From Micromonospora nigra (GTDB lineage: Bacteria > Actinomycetota > Actinomycetes > Mycobacteriales > Micromonosporaceae), in NCBI RefSeq assembly GCF_900091585.1, contig NZ_FMHT01000003.1:5199501-5263500 (forward strand): a stretch of 64,000 bases of DNA, in the 5' to 3' direction. This document shows positions 41,222 to 50,093 of this stretch, piece by piece (within the stretch, counting starts at the first letter, position 1; the number at the start of each line of letters is the position of its first letter). A program made the position numbers and the translations under genes. A model generated the notes under the pieces. That model saw only the letters and a list, made by a program, of their open reading frames with translations. It made no database searches and was not told the origin of the DNA.

Positions 41222-42205
41222 TCACCACCGGCCGTGCACCTGCGGACGGACCAACTCGTCGTACACCTTCGCGACGGTGTCGAGTTGCGCCGCCGTCAGG
41301 GACGGCTGACCGGCGACGTCGGCGTTGCGCCGGGCCTGGCCGGCGTCCCGCGCGCCGGGGATGACCACCGTGACACCCGGCTGGTCGACCACCCAGCGCA
41401 GCGCGAACTGCGCCATGGTGCGGTCGTCACCGACCAGGGGCGCCAGTCGCCGCACGGCGTCGAGGCCGAGGTCGAACCCGACGCCGGAGAAGGTCTCCCC
41501 GACGTCGAACGCCTCGCCGGCGCGGTTGTAGGTGCGGTGGTCGTCGGGGGCGAAGGTGGTGTGCTCGTCGTAGCGGCCGGAGAGCAGCCCGGAGGCGAGC
41601 GGGACGCGCGCGATGATGCCGACGCCGGCGGCCGACGCGGCCGGCAGCACCCGTTCCAGCGGCTTGTGCCGCAGCGCGTTGAGGATGATCTGGACGCTGG
41701 CCACGCCGGGCCGGGCGATCGCCGTCAGCGCCTGGTCGCAGGTCTCCACGCTGACCCCGTAGCCGGCGATCGCCCCGTCGGACACCAGGGTGTCGAGGGC
41801 GTCGAAGACGGCGTCGTCGGCGAACACGGCGGTGGGCGGGCAGTGCAGCTGCACCAGGTCGAGCGTGTCCATGCCGAGGTTCGCCCGCGACCGGTCGGTC
41901 CAGGCGCGGAAGTTCGTCAGGGTGTACGCCTGCGGCGTCTGCGGCACCCGGCGGCCCATCTTGGTCGCCACGGTGAGGTCGGCGTCGGGGTGGGCCGCGC
42001 GGAACCGGCCGATCAGGCGCTCGCTGCGGCCGTCGCCGTAGACGTCGGCGGTGTCGAGGAAGGTGACCCCGGCCTCGACGGCGGCCGACAGCACCCCCAT
42101 GGCGTCGTCCTCGGTGACCGTGCCCCAGTCGGCGCCGAGCTGCCAGGCACCGAGGCCGATCACGCCGACGGTGCGGTTCAGCCGGGAGAAGGTGCGCTGT
42201 TCCAT
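41222..42205 (-). CDS. aldo/keto reductase
   Basis: A 327-aa NADPH-dependent reductase with a TIM-barrel fold. The catalytic tetrad is present: Asp and Tyr in FLDTADVYGDG, Lys in TVATKMGRRV and His in LDLVQLHCPP. The cofactor region VTVVIPGARDAGQARRNADV lies near residue 285. It should reduce aldehydes or ketones, but the substrate is unknown. The start is the ATG at 42205 (MEQRTFSRLNRTV), where the family's N-terminal hairpin begins. Longer readings add non-conserved sequence. It is divergent from the adenosine-deaminase-family gene. Confidence 0.9.
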   Translation of the reverse strand: MEQRTFSRLNRTVGVIGLGAWQLGADWGTVTEDDAMGVLSAAVEAGVTFLDTADVYGDGRSERLIGRFRAAHPDADLTVATKMGRRVPQTPQAYTLTNFRAWTDRSRANLGMDTLDLVQLHCPPTAVFADDAVFDALDTLVSDGAIAGYGVSVETCDQALTAIARPGVASVQIILNALRHKPLERVLPAASAAGVGIIARVPLASGLLSGRYDEHTTFAPDDHRTYNRAGEAFDVGETFSGVGFDLGLDAVRRLAPLVGDDRTMAQFALRWVVDQPGVTVVIPGARDAGQARRNADVAGQPSLTAAQLDTVAKVYDELVRPQVHGRW

Positions 42206-42332
42206 TCCGCAGAGCCTAGTGAGCCGGCTGTGGGCTCGCGCGCCGGGCCGGGCACGCCACCACCCGGGTACGGTTCGCGACGCGACGTGAGGGCGCGCGT
42301 GCCGGCCGATCGCCGCCTGGGACACTGCGGAG

Positions 42333-43355
42333 GTGGATCTGCCAACCTTCATCGCCGGACTGCCCAAGGTGGAACTGCACGTGCACCACGTCGGTTCCGC
42401 CTCGCCCCGGATCGTCGCCGAGTTGGCCGCCCGGCACGAGGGGCGCAGCCCCGTGCCGGCCGACCCGGCCGCCCTCGCCGACTACTTCGCCTTCCGTGAC
42501 TTCGCCCATTTCATCGAGATCTATCTCAGCGTCGTGGACCTGATCCGTGACCCGGAGGACGTCTGGATCCTCACCCACGAGGTGGCCCGCGAACTGGCCC
42601 GCCAGCAGGTCCGCTACGCGGAGCTGACGGTGACCCCCTACTCCCACGTGCACCGGGGCATCCCCGCTCCGGCGTTCTGCGAGGCCATCGAGGACGCCCG
42701 TCGGCGGGCCGCCCTGGACTTCGGCGTCGAGCTGCGCTGGTGCTTCGACATCCCGGGCGAGGCCGGCCTGCCCGCCGCCGAGGAGACCCTGCGGATCAGC
42801 CTCGACGAGCGCCCCGACGGACTGGTCGGCTTCGGCCTGGGCGGCCCCGAGATCGGGGTGCCCCGTCCGCAGTTCAAGCCGTACTTCGACCAGGCGCGGG
42901 CGGCGGGGCTGCGGTCGGTTCCGCACGCCGGGGAGACCACCGGCCCGCAGACCGTCTGGGACGCCCTGCGCGACCTGGGCGCGGAGCGGATCGGGCACGG
43001 CATCGCGGCCGCGCAGGACCCGGAGCTGCTCGCGTACCTCGCCGAGCGGCAGATCGGGATGGAGGTCTGCCCGACGTCGAACGTGCGGACCCGGGCGGTG
43101 GCCCGCATCGAAGATCATCCGCTGCCGACGCTGGTCGGGGCCGGCCTGCTGGTCACGATCAACTCCGACGACCCGCCGATGTTCGGCACCACCCTCGACG
43201 ACGAGTACGCCGTGGCCGCCCGACTGCTCGGGGTGGGCCCCGAGGGGGTTGCCGACCTCGCGCGCAACGCGGTGACCGCGTCGTTCCTCGACCCGGCCGG
43301 AAAGCGGCGCATCATCACCGAGATCGACGCGTACCTGACCGCCCACGTCAGCTGA
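42333..43355 (+). CDS. adenosine-deaminase family hydrolase
   Basis: A 340-aa zinc amidohydrolase. Metal and catalytic residues are visible: His16 and His18 in VELHVHHVGS, a His and Glu in SVPHAGETTGP, a His in ERIGHGIAAAQD and two Asp in VTINSDDPPMF. It could deaminate adenosine or, as known for relatives in Streptomyces, 6-amino-6-deoxyfutalosine in menaquinone synthesis. No other futalosine-pathway gene lies in the window, so this cannot be decided. The start is the GTG at 42333. A 14-bp hairpin follows the stop. Confidence 0.88.
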   Translation: MDLPTFIAGLPKVELHVHHVGSASPRIVAELAARHEGRSPVPADPAALADYFAFRDFAHFIEIYLSVVDLIRDPEDVWILTHEVARELARQQVRYAELTVTPYSHVHRGIPAPAFCEAIEDARRRAALDFGVELRWCFDIPGEAGLPAAEETLRISLDERPDGLVGFGLGGPEIGVPRPQFKPYFDQARAAGLRSVPHAGETTGPQTVWDALRDLGAERIGHGIAAAQDPELLAYLAERQIGMEVCPTSNVRTRAVARIEDHPLPTLVGAGLLVTINSDDPPMFGTTLDDEYAVAARLLGVGPEGVADLARNAVTASFLDPAGKRRIITEIDAYLTAHVS

Positions 43356-43374
43356 GGGGCGTCCGGCGGAAGTG

Positions 43375-43423
43375 GCGCGCGGCGGGAGAGGAGGTGTGGG
43401 GGACCGTTGCTCCCGCCGCGCGC
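43375..43423. terminator. perfect 14-bp stem between convergent genes
   Basis: GCGCGCGGCGGGAG (43375-43388) is exactly complementary to 43410-43423, with a 21-base loop. It sits between the deaminase-family stop and the histidine-kinase stop. Confidence 0.65.
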
Positions 43424-43571
43424 ACGGCTCCACCGGCCGGGGTGGGCACAGGGCGGTTGGCCGGTGGAACTGCTGGTGTCGGCACCGATCATGACAGGCC
43501 GACGACCCGACCGAGCGACCGTTAAGCCGGATCTAAGGAAGACTTGCGCCTCCGCACAGACCGCCCGCCGG

Positions 43572-44996
43572 TCAGCCGTCGGTGGGCCGTTGCCGGGGCC
43601 AGCGACGGCCGCCGCCCTTCTGCTCCCGGGCCTCCCGGGCCATCCGGCCGACCAGGCCGAAGCGGCTCACCTGCCGGGGCGTGGCCTCCGGGTCGGCGAG
43701 CAGCATGACGACGCTGGCCCCGCCGAGCCGGGCCCGGTCGATGCTCACCGAGCCGTTGGCCTGCAACGCCACCCGTTTGGCGATGTCCAGGCCGAGCCCT
43801 GTGGAGCCCTGGTCGCTGGTGCCCCGGCGCAACGCCCGGTCCGGGTTGGCGATGCCCGGCCCCGCGTCGTCGATCCGGATGGCCACGTAGCCGTCCCGGC
43901 GGGACACCGCCACCTCGAACGCGGTGCCCTGGGGCGTGTAGCGGAAGACGTTGCCGATCACCGCGTCGAGCGCGGCGGCCAGCTCGGCGCGGGGCACCGG
44001 CGCGGGGATGCGCAGCTGCGCCCCGGTCACCCGGTGCGGACGGTTCTGGTCGCCCGCGAGGGCGGCCCAGAACACCATCCGGTCCCGCACCACCTCGCTG
44101 ACGTCGCACATCGCCGGCCCGGCCTCGGTCGCGACCGCCTTGCGGGTCGTCTTGATCAACACGTCGATCTCACCCTCCAGGGTGACGATCGCCTGGCGGA
44201 TCCGGCGGATGCCCCGCCGCCGGTCCAGCTCCGCCTCACTGAACGAGCCGACGCTGGTGTCGTCGGACTCCAACGCCTCCGCGTCGAGCCGCAGCACGGT
44301 CAGGGGGGTGCGCAGCCGGTGCGACAGGTCCGCGACGAGTTCCCGCTCGTCGGTACGGGCCGCCACGAACCGTTCCGCCATCCGGTTGAACGCGTACCCG
44401 GCCTCCGCCAGCTCCCGCGGACCGGACGGCTCCACGCGTACCCCCAGGTCGCCGTCGCCCACCGCGAGCGCCGCCCGGACCAGCCCCCGGGTGGCCTCGA
44501 CCGCGCGGGCGGCGATCCGGTCGACCACCACCACGGCGGCCCCGACCAGCGCCACGGCCACCCCGGCCAGCAGCAGCCACCGGCTGCCACCGCCCTCGGA
44601 CAGCGCGCCAGCGGGAACGAACACCTCGACCACGGCCGTCCGGTCGCCGCGCACCACCGGGTCGAGGCGCAGCACGCCGCCGTCGACGTCGACCAGCAGG
44701 GAACGGCCCTCGGCGCGGGCCCGGTCCAACGTGGCGGCGTCGGCCCGACCGACGGTCGACGCCCCGTCGAGCCCGTGCACCACCGGCCGGGTGTCCGGGT
44801 CGTCGCCGCTGGCCTCGACGGCCCGCCGGACGACCTCCGGGTCGGTGCTGACGGCGAGGGCGCCGGTGACCAGCGCGCTGCGGCGGGCCGCGTCGGCGAT
44901 GGCCTCCTCGCGGGCCCGGTCGCCCAGACTCACCCCGAGCGGCACCAGGAACGCCAGCGCCAGCAGGACGCCCATGCCGGCCGTCAGCAGGGCCAA
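43572..44996 (-). CDS. sensor histidine kinase
   Basis: A membrane-bound HisKA kinase of about 474 aa. Two hydrophobic segments (near residues 1-25 and 135-160) flank a periplasmic sensor. A HAMP-type region follows, then the phospho-acceptor H226 in DLSHRLRTPLTV. The ATPase domain has VIGNVFRYTPQGT (N box) and DDAGPGIA... GSTGLGLDIAKRVA (G boxes). It should phosphorylate the regulator encoded just upstream. The start is unclear: TTG at 44996 is used here, but CTG at 45008 would overlap the regulator stop and gives MRVSLALL, the usual form in relatives. ATG at 44975 is too short. Confidence 0.9.
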   Translation of the reverse strand: MALLTAGMGVLLALAFLVPLGVSLGDRAREEAIADAARRSALVTGALAVSTDPEVVRRAVEASGDDPDTRPVVHGLDGASTVGRADAATLDRARAEGRSLLVDVDGGVLRLDPVVRGDRTAVVEVFVPAGALSEGGGSRWLLLAGVAVALVGAAVVVVDRIAARAVEATRGLVRAALAVGDGDLGVRVEPSGPRELAEAGYAFNRMAERFVAARTDERELVADLSHRLRTPLTVLRLDAEALESDDTSVGSFSEAELDRRRGIRRIRQAIVTLEGEIDVLIKTTRKAVATEAGPAMCDVSEVVRDRMVFWAALAGDQNRPHRVTGAQLRIPAPVPRAELAAALDAVIGNVFRYTPQGTAFEVAVSRRDGYVAIRIDDAGPGIANPDRALRRGTSDQGSTGLGLDIAKRVALQANGSVSIDRARLGGASVVMLLADPEATPRQVSRFGLVGRMAREAREQKGGGRRWPRQRPTDG

Positions 44997-45004
44997 CGAG
45001 ACCC

Positions 45005-45694
45005 TCAGTCCGGGGCCACCAGCCGGAACCCGACCCCCCGCACGGTGCGCAGGTAGCGCGGCTTCGCTGCGGACTCGCCCATTTTGCGGCGCAGCCAGTA
45101 CAGGTGAACGTCGATGGTCTGATCCTCGCCGACCGATGGCTGCCGCCATACCTCCTCCAAGAGTTCCCGCCGGGACACTACCCGGCCGGGGCGTGCGGCG
45201 AGATACGCCAACAGGTCGAATTCCTTGCGGGTCAGCGCCAGCGGCTCCCCGTCCAGGTGGGCGCTGCGTTCGCCGACGTCGACCCGCAGGCCGCCGACCG
45301 CGTGCACCGCGGGCGGCACGCTGCGGCTGGCCCGCCCCGCCCGGCGCAGCACGGTGGTGATCCGGGCGTCCAGGTGCGCTCCGGTGAACGGCTTGACCAT
45401 GTAGTCGTCGGCCCCGGCGCGCAGCAGCTTGACCACCGACTGCTCGTCGTCGCGGGCGGTGGCGATGATGATCGGCACGTCGGTGATGCCGCGCAGCATG
45501 CGCAGCGCGTCCGAACCGTCCAGATCGGGCAGCCCCAGGTCGAGCACCACCAGGTCGGGGGTCTCGGCGGCGACCCGGCGCAGCGCCTCCAGCGCCGTGC
45601 CGACCGCGTGCACGGCATGCCCCCGGTCGGCGAGGGATCGTAGCATCGCGCCGCGGACGACGTGGTCGTCTTCGACCAGGAGGACGGTGGCCAC
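45005..45694 (-). CDS. OmpR-family response regulator
   Basis: A 229-aa DNA-binding regulator. The receiver domain (1-120) has the acid pair in LLVEDDHVV, the phospho-acceptor D52 in LVVLDLGLPDLDG and K99 in YMVKPF. The winged-helix domain (about 130-225) has RKEFDLLAYLAARPGRVVSRRELLEEVWRQ and DVHLYWLRRKMGE. It acts with the kinase encoded immediately downstream. Its target genes are not known. The GTG start is at 45694; longer readings add antisense sequence. The stop codon at 45005-45007 overlaps the likely start of the kinase gene. Confidence 0.92.
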   Translation of the reverse strand: MATVLLVEDDHVVRGAMLRSLADRGHAVHAVGTALEALRRVAAETPDLVVLDLGLPDLDGSDALRMLRGITDVPIIIATARDDEQSVVKLLRAGADDYMVKPFTGAHLDARITTVLRRAGRASRSVPPAVHAVGGLRVDVGERSAHLDGEPLALTRKEFDLLAYLAARPGRVVSRRELLEEVWRQPSVGEDQTIDVHLYWLRRKMGESAAKPRYLRTVRGVGFRLVAPD

Positions 45695-45769
45695 CCACGC
45701 ACCGTACTCGGCCCGGCAAGTTGATCGTCGTTGCGGCTCACCCCGCCGAACCGGCAAGCTGGTACGACG

Positions 45770-46690
45770 ATGTCGTTCACGCTCTATCCGGACACCCGGC
45801 TGGCGTTGGCCCGCGACAGCCTCGCCGGCCTGTCCGTCGGCGACGCCCTCGGGTCGCAGTTCTTCGTTCCGGGCCGACGCCCGGCCGACCTGGCCGCGGG
45901 CAGACTGCCGCCGCCGCCGTGGCAGTGGACGGACGACACCGAGATGGCGTGCTCGGTGGTCGCCGCGCTCGCCGAACACGGCCGGATCGAGCGGGACGCG
46001 CTGGCGCTGGCCTTCGCCGAGCGTTGCGAGCCCTACCGTGGCTACGGGCCGGGCGCGGTGGCCGTCCTGCGACTCATCCGGACCGGCACACCGTGGCCGG
46101 TGGCGGCGGCCTCCGCCTTCGACGGGCAGGGTTCCTGCGGCAACGGTGCGGCGATGCGGGTCGGCCCGTTGGGTGCCTGGCACGCGGACTCCACCGCCCG
46201 CGCCGCCGCCCAGGCCCGGGAGTCCGCCGAGGTCACCCACGCCCACCCGGAGGGCATCGCCGGAGCGGTGGCCGTGGCGGTCGCCGCCGCGCTGGCCGCC
46301 CGGGGCCGCCTCGACGGTCACCGGCCGGAACCCGACCGGCTGCTCGCGGCCGTCGCCGCCGCCCTCGACCCGGACACCGAGGTGCATCGGGGCGTACGCC
46401 GGGCCGCCGACCTGCTCGGCCGGGATCTGCCGGAGGCGGTCGACGCACTCGGCAACGGGTCCCGGGTCACCGCGCAGGACACGGCGGCATTCACCCTCTG
46501 GGTGGCCGCCCGGCACCTCGACGACTACCCGGCGGCGATCCGGGCCTGCGTCGAGGCGGGTGGCGACGTCGACACCACCGCCGCGATCGTCGGGGCGGTG
46601 GTGGCCGCCCACACCGGGGTCGGGACCCCCGGCGGGGTGCCCGGCGACTGGCTGGCCGCCCGCGAACCGCTGCCCGCCTGGTCAGGCTGA
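45770..46690 (+). CDS. ADP-ribosylglycohydrolase family protein
   Basis: A 306-aa all-helical hydrolase of the DraG/ARH type, which uses two metal ions to remove ADP-ribose from proteins or small molecules. The metal ligands are visible in GDALGSQF, the WTDDTEMA motif near residue 55, and GGDVDTTAAIVGA near residue 265 (Asp/Thr ligands). EVTHAHPEGIAGAVAVAVA is the conserved helix in the middle. The start is the ATG at 45770. The regulator gene is divergent, and a 17-bp minisatellite begins 21 bp after the stop. The physiological target is not known; no ADP-ribosyltransferase gene lies nearby. Confidence 0.9.
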   Translation: MSFTLYPDTRLALARDSLAGLSVGDALGSQFFVPGRRPADLAAGRLPPPPWQWTDDTEMACSVVAALAEHGRIERDALALAFAERCEPYRGYGPGAVAVLRLIRTGTPWPVAAASAFDGQGSCGNGAAMRVGPLGAWHADSTARAAAQARESAEVTHAHPEGIAGAVAVAVAAALAARGRLDGHRPEPDRLLAAVAAALDPDTEVHRGVRRAADLLGRDLPEAVDALGNGSRVTAQDTAAFTLWVAARHLDDYPAAIRACVEAGGDVDTTAAIVGAVVAAHTGVGTPGGVPGDWLAAREPLPAWSG

Positions 46691-46710
46691 CCGGCGGCGC
46701 CCGTCTCCAG

Positions 46711-46875
46711 CCGGGCCCCGTCCCGTGCCGGGCCCCGTCCCGTGCCGGGCCCCGTCCCGTGCCGGGCCCCGTCCCGTGCCGGGCCCCGTCCCGTGCCGGG
46801 CCCCGTCCCGTGCCGGGCCCCGTCCCGTGCCGGGCCCCGTCCCGTGCCGGGCCCCGTCCCGTGCCGGGCCCCGTC
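46711..46875. repeat. 17-bp minisatellite, nine perfect copies plus a partial tenth
   Basis: The unit CCGGGCCCCGTCCCGTG starts at 46711, 46728, 46745, 46762, 46779, 46796, 46813, 46830 and 46847 with no change, and a 12-base partial copy begins at 46864. All copies are identical, which points to recent expansion or homogenisation. The array fills most of the gap between two convergent genes (46691-46999). There are no unique spacers, so this is not a CRISPR array. The rest of the gap is GC-rich sequence without a gene I can support. Confidence 0.97.
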
Positions 46876-46999
46876 TCCCGCCGGCGATCCGGTCCGCTGC
46901 CGGCGACGCCGGCACTCGGGGTGCGGCACGGCGCGGTGTCCGCGACGCCCGTCCCGCCGGGACGCCGCGGGTCGACTGCCGGGCAAGTGGTGAACCGGG

Positions 47000-47746
47000 T
47001 CACGTCGCCGGGTCGGCCGGCTCCGCCGGGGCCCGGCCACGTCGCCGGCTGACCAGCCAACCGATCACCGCGCCGCCGCCCAGCCCGGTGAGGAGGCCGG
47101 CGGCGAGCAGGCTGTCGTCGTTCCCCTCGGCGGCCGGCCCGCCCGCCGCCGGGGCGGGTGCCCCGCCCGCCGCCGGGGCCCCGCCGTGCCCGGCGTGGCC
47201 GACCGGGGCGTTCGGGTCGTCCGGCAGCAGGGCCAGCGTCGGCGCGGGCCGCTGCCCGGCACCGCCCCAGCGCACGACCAGCCCGTCGGCGTACGTCTGG
47301 AGAACCTCGAAGCTCAGCCGGTCCGCCTGCGGCAGCGGCCCCATCGACAGGGTCAGCCGCGCCGGGCCCTCGCCGGTGCCGGGCATCCGCACCCAGGTGA
47401 CCGAGCTGGTGACCGTGTCCAGGGCGGACGAGTGGATGCCGGGTACCGGCCGGTCGAGGGTGCGGGTGGTGATCCGGGGCGCCCAACCGTCCGTGGACAT
47501 CGGGTACACCTCGGCGATCGGCGCGTCGGCCGGCAACCGGATCTCGACCTGGTCGGTCGGCACACCCGGCCGCTCCTGCGGCACCGTGAACTCCATCCGT
47601 ACCGCCTCGCCCTGCCGGGCCTCGGTCGGGGTGGCCGTCACGTCCGCCGCGTACGCCGTGGCGGGCCAGGCCAGCACCGTGGCCGTGGCCAGGGCGGCCA
47701 CCGCTGCGGCCCGGCGCCGACGGCCCGTGTCGCGCGTCATCGCCAT
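47000..47746 (-). CDS. YcnI/DUF1775 family exported protein
   Basis: A 248-aa exported protein with a signal peptide (about 1-35, RRRRAAAVAALATATVLAWPATAYA) and a DUF1775 domain (DVTATPTEARQGEAVRMEFTVPQERPGVPTDQVEIRLPAD... MSTDGWAPR) like Bacillus YcnI. In YcnI an N-terminal His and a Trp bind copper; here the mature N-terminus begins AADVT after the signal, so the copper His is not obvious. A Pro/Ala/Gly-rich linker (about 190-218) and a C-terminal helix (LLAAGLLTGLGGGAVIGWLV) anchor it to the membrane. The ATG at 47746 is used; a second ATG lies at 47740. Confidence 0.82.
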   Translation of the reverse strand: MAMTRDTGRRRRAAAVAALATATVLAWPATAYAADVTATPTEARQGEAVRMEFTVPQERPGVPTDQVEIRLPADAPIAEVYPMSTDGWAPRITTRTLDRPVPGIHSSALDTVTSSVTWVRMPGTGEGPARLTLSMGPLPQADRLSFEVLQTYADGLVVRWGGAGQRPAPTLALLPDDPNAPVGHAGHGGAPAAGGAPAPAAGGPAAEGNDDSLLAAGLLTGLGGGAVIGWLVSRRRGRAPAEPADPAT

Positions 47747-47969
47747 CTGTGCGTTCCCCTCGTGTCCAGCGGCCGGAACCGCGTGCCCAGCGGCCGGAAC
47801 CGGCTCCGACCACACGGGGTAGTTCGGATCGGGAGGCGGAAAGGTTCAATCGGTGGCCGGCACGACCACCCGGCACAGGTGTCGCCGACCGCCGTGACGG
47901 AGCGGGCCGATAGCATCGCAGGAGCCGCGTGTCGGCAGCATCCGTACCGTCTGCTGCGAGGAGACCCCC

Positions 47970-49973
47970 GTGTCCGCACCCCGTACCCCCGCCGTGGCCG
48001 ACCCCGTCGTCGTCGCCGCCGGGACCACGGCGGCCGACGCGGTGGCCGCAGCCGGGTTGCCCGCGAACGGCCCGAAGGCGGTCGTCGTGGTCCGCGACCC
48101 GCAGGGCCAGCTGCGCGACCTGGACTGGGCGCCGGCCGAGGACACCACCGTCGAGCCGGTCGCGCTGGACAGCCCGGACGGGCTGAACGTGCTGCGCCAC
48201 TCCACGGCCCACGTGCTCGCCCAGGCCGTGCAGGACGTCTTCCCCGAGGCCAAGCTCGGCATCGGCCCGCCGATCGAGAACGGCTTCTACTACGACTTCG
48301 CCGTCGACAAGCCGTTCCAGCCGGACGACCTGGCCAGGCTCGAGAAGCGGATGCAGGAGATCGTCAAGTCCGGCCAGCGGTTCCGCCGCCGCCGCTTCGA
48401 CAGTCTCGACGACGCCAAGACCGAGTTGGCGGCCGAGCCGTTCAAGCTGGAGCTGATCGACGTCAAGGGGGAGGGGCTGGACTCCTCGGAGGTGATGGAG
48501 GTCGGCGGCGGTGAGCTGACGATCTACGACAACCTGGCCGCGACCGAGGACAAGGTCTGCTGGTCCGACCTGTGCCGTGGCCCGCACCTGCCGAACACCC
48601 GCCTGATCGGCGCGTTCAAGCTGATGCGGTCGGCCGCCGCGTACTGGCGGGGCAGTGAGAAGAATCCGCAGTTGCAGCGGGTCTACGGCACCGCCTGGCC
48701 GACCCGGGACGAGCTGAAGGCGTACCTGAAGCTGTTGGAGGAGGCGGCCCGGCGCGACCACCGCAAGCTCGGCGCGGACCTGGACCTGTTCAGCTTCCCC
48801 GACGAGATCGGGTCGGGCCTCGCGGTCTTCCACCCCAAGGGCGGCGTCATCCGCCGGGAGCTGGAGAACTACTCGCGCCACCGGCACTCCGAGGCGGGGT
48901 ACGAGTTCGTCAACACCCCGCACATCACCAAGGGGCAGCTCTTCGAGACCTCCGGGCACCTCCAGTGGTACGCCGACGGCATGTACCCGCCGATGGAGAT
49001 GGAGGGCGCGAACTACTACCTGAAGCCGATGAACTGCCCGTTCCACAACCTGATCTTCCGGGCTCGCGGGCGGTCCTATCGGGAACTGCCGCTGCGGCTG
49101 TTCGAGTTCGGCACCGTCTACCGCTTCGAGAAGTCCGGCGTGGTGCACGGCCTGACCCGGGTGCGCGGGTTGACCATGGACGACGCGCACATCTACTGCA
49201 CGACCGAGCAGATGGCCGGTGAGCTGAAGTCGCTGCTGGCGTTCGTGCTGGACCTGCTGCGCGACTACGGCCTGGACGACTTCTACCTGGAGCTGTCCAC
49301 CCGCAACCCGGAGAAGTCCGTCGGCACCGACGAGAACTGGGAGCGGGCCACCGAGGCGCTGCGCTCGGCCGCCGAGGAGTCCGGCCTGGACCTGGTGCCC
49401 GACCCGGGCGGCGCGGCCTTCTACGGCCCGAAGATCTCCGTGCAGGCCAGGGACGCCATCGGCCGCACCTGGCAGATGTCCACCATCCAGGTCGACTTCA
49501 ACCTGCCCGAGCGGTTCGGGTTGGAGTACCAGGCCGCCGACGGCACCCGGCAGCAGCCGGTGATGATCCACCGGGCGCTGTTCGGGTCGATCGAGCGGTT
49601 CTTCGGCATCCTGACCGAGCACTACGCGGGCGCGTTCCCGGCCTGGCTGGCACCGGTGCAGGTGGTCGGCATCCCGATCCGCGAGGACCACACCGACTAT
49701 CTGCACGGCTTCGTCGCGGCGCTGCGCGCCGAGGGGGTCCGGGCCCAGGTCGACGCCGGTGACGACCGGATGCAGAAGAAGATCCGCACGGCGCAGCAGC
49801 AGAAGGTCCCGTTCATGGTGATCGCCGGCGACGACGACGTGGCCGCCGGAACGGTCTCGTTCCGCTACCGGGACGGCTCACAGCGCAACGGGGTGCCGGT
49901 CGCCGAGGCGGTCGCGCACGTACTGGACGTGATCGCTTCCCGCGCCAACTCCGGCCCGTCCGCCGCAGCCTGA
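47970..49973 (+). CDS. thrS: threonyl-tRNA synthetase
   Basis: A 667-aa class II synthetase that charges tRNA-Thr and edits serine mischarged forms. An N-terminal TGS-type region is followed by the editing domain ([36 protein letters not shown] about 73-108, [13 protein letters not shown]). The catalytic core has [23 protein letters not shown] and [19 protein letters not shown] (motif 2) and [16 protein letters not shown]. The anticodon domain ends near residue 650. The GTG start is at 47970, with TAGCAT (47911-47916) as a possible -10 box. No T-box is seen. The gene begins the housekeeping block that runs to yebC. A hairpin follows its stop. Confidence 0.97.
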   Translation: MSAPRTPAVADPVVVAAGTTAADAVAAAGLPANGPKAVVVVRDPQGQLRDLDWAPAEDTTVEPVALDSPDGLNVLRHSTAHVLAQAVQDVFPEAKLGIGPPIENGFYYDFAVDKPFQPDDLARLEKRMQEIVKSGQRFRRRRFDSLDDAKTELAAEPFKLELIDVKGEGLDSSEVMEVGGGELTIYDNLAATEDKVCWSDLCRGPHLPNTRLIGAFKLMRSAAAYWRGSEKNPQLQRVYGTAWPTRDELKAYLKLLEEAARRDHRKLGADLDLFSFPDEIGSGLAVFHPKGGVIRRELENYSRHRHSEAGYEFVNTPHITKGQLFETSGHLQWYADGMYPPMEMEGANYYLKPMNCPFHNLIFRARGRSYRELPLRLFEFGTVYRFEKSGVVHGLTRVRGLTMDDAHIYCTTEQMAGELKSLLAFVLDLLRDYGLDDFYLELSTRNPEKSVGTDENWERATEALRSAAEESGLDLVPDPGGAAFYGPKISVQARDAIGRTWQMSTIQVDFNLPERFGLEYQAADGTRQQPVMIHRALFGSIERFFGILTEHYAGAFPAWLAPVQVVGIPIREDHTDYLHGFVAALRAEGVRAQVDAGDDRMQKKIRTAQQQKVPFMVIAGDDDVAAGTVSFRYRDGSQRNGVPVAEAVAHVLDVIASRANSGPSAAA

Positions 49974-49980
49974 CGCCCGC

Positions 49981-50016
49981 GCAGGGCCCCTCGTCAGGCG
50001 TGACGGGGGGCCCTGC
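49981..50016. terminator. 16-bp stem hairpin after thrS
   Basis: GCAGGGCCCCTCGTCA (49981-49996) pairs with 50001-50016 (one wobble) around GGCG. It lies 8 bp after the thrS stop. Confidence 0.85.
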
Positions 50017-50093
50017 CGGGGCCGCTGTCCGGGCGCGTCGGGGTGGGTCGGTCCGCGTGCGTCGGCACGCTGCGCGGGCGGGTCCCGGTCGGG

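Noticed and set aside
46711..46875. Possible CRISPR array
   Set aside because: The repeats are tandem without unique spacers, the unit is only 17 bp and there are no cas genes.
47881..47969. T-box riboswitch upstream of thrS
   Set aside because: No T-box consensus or specifier stem is visible, and the leader after the likely -10 box is only about 45 nt.
46491..49706. A 1,071-codon open frame on the minus strand
   Set aside because: It runs antisense through thrS and through the 17-bp repeats, where any frame stays open. No protein family is visible.
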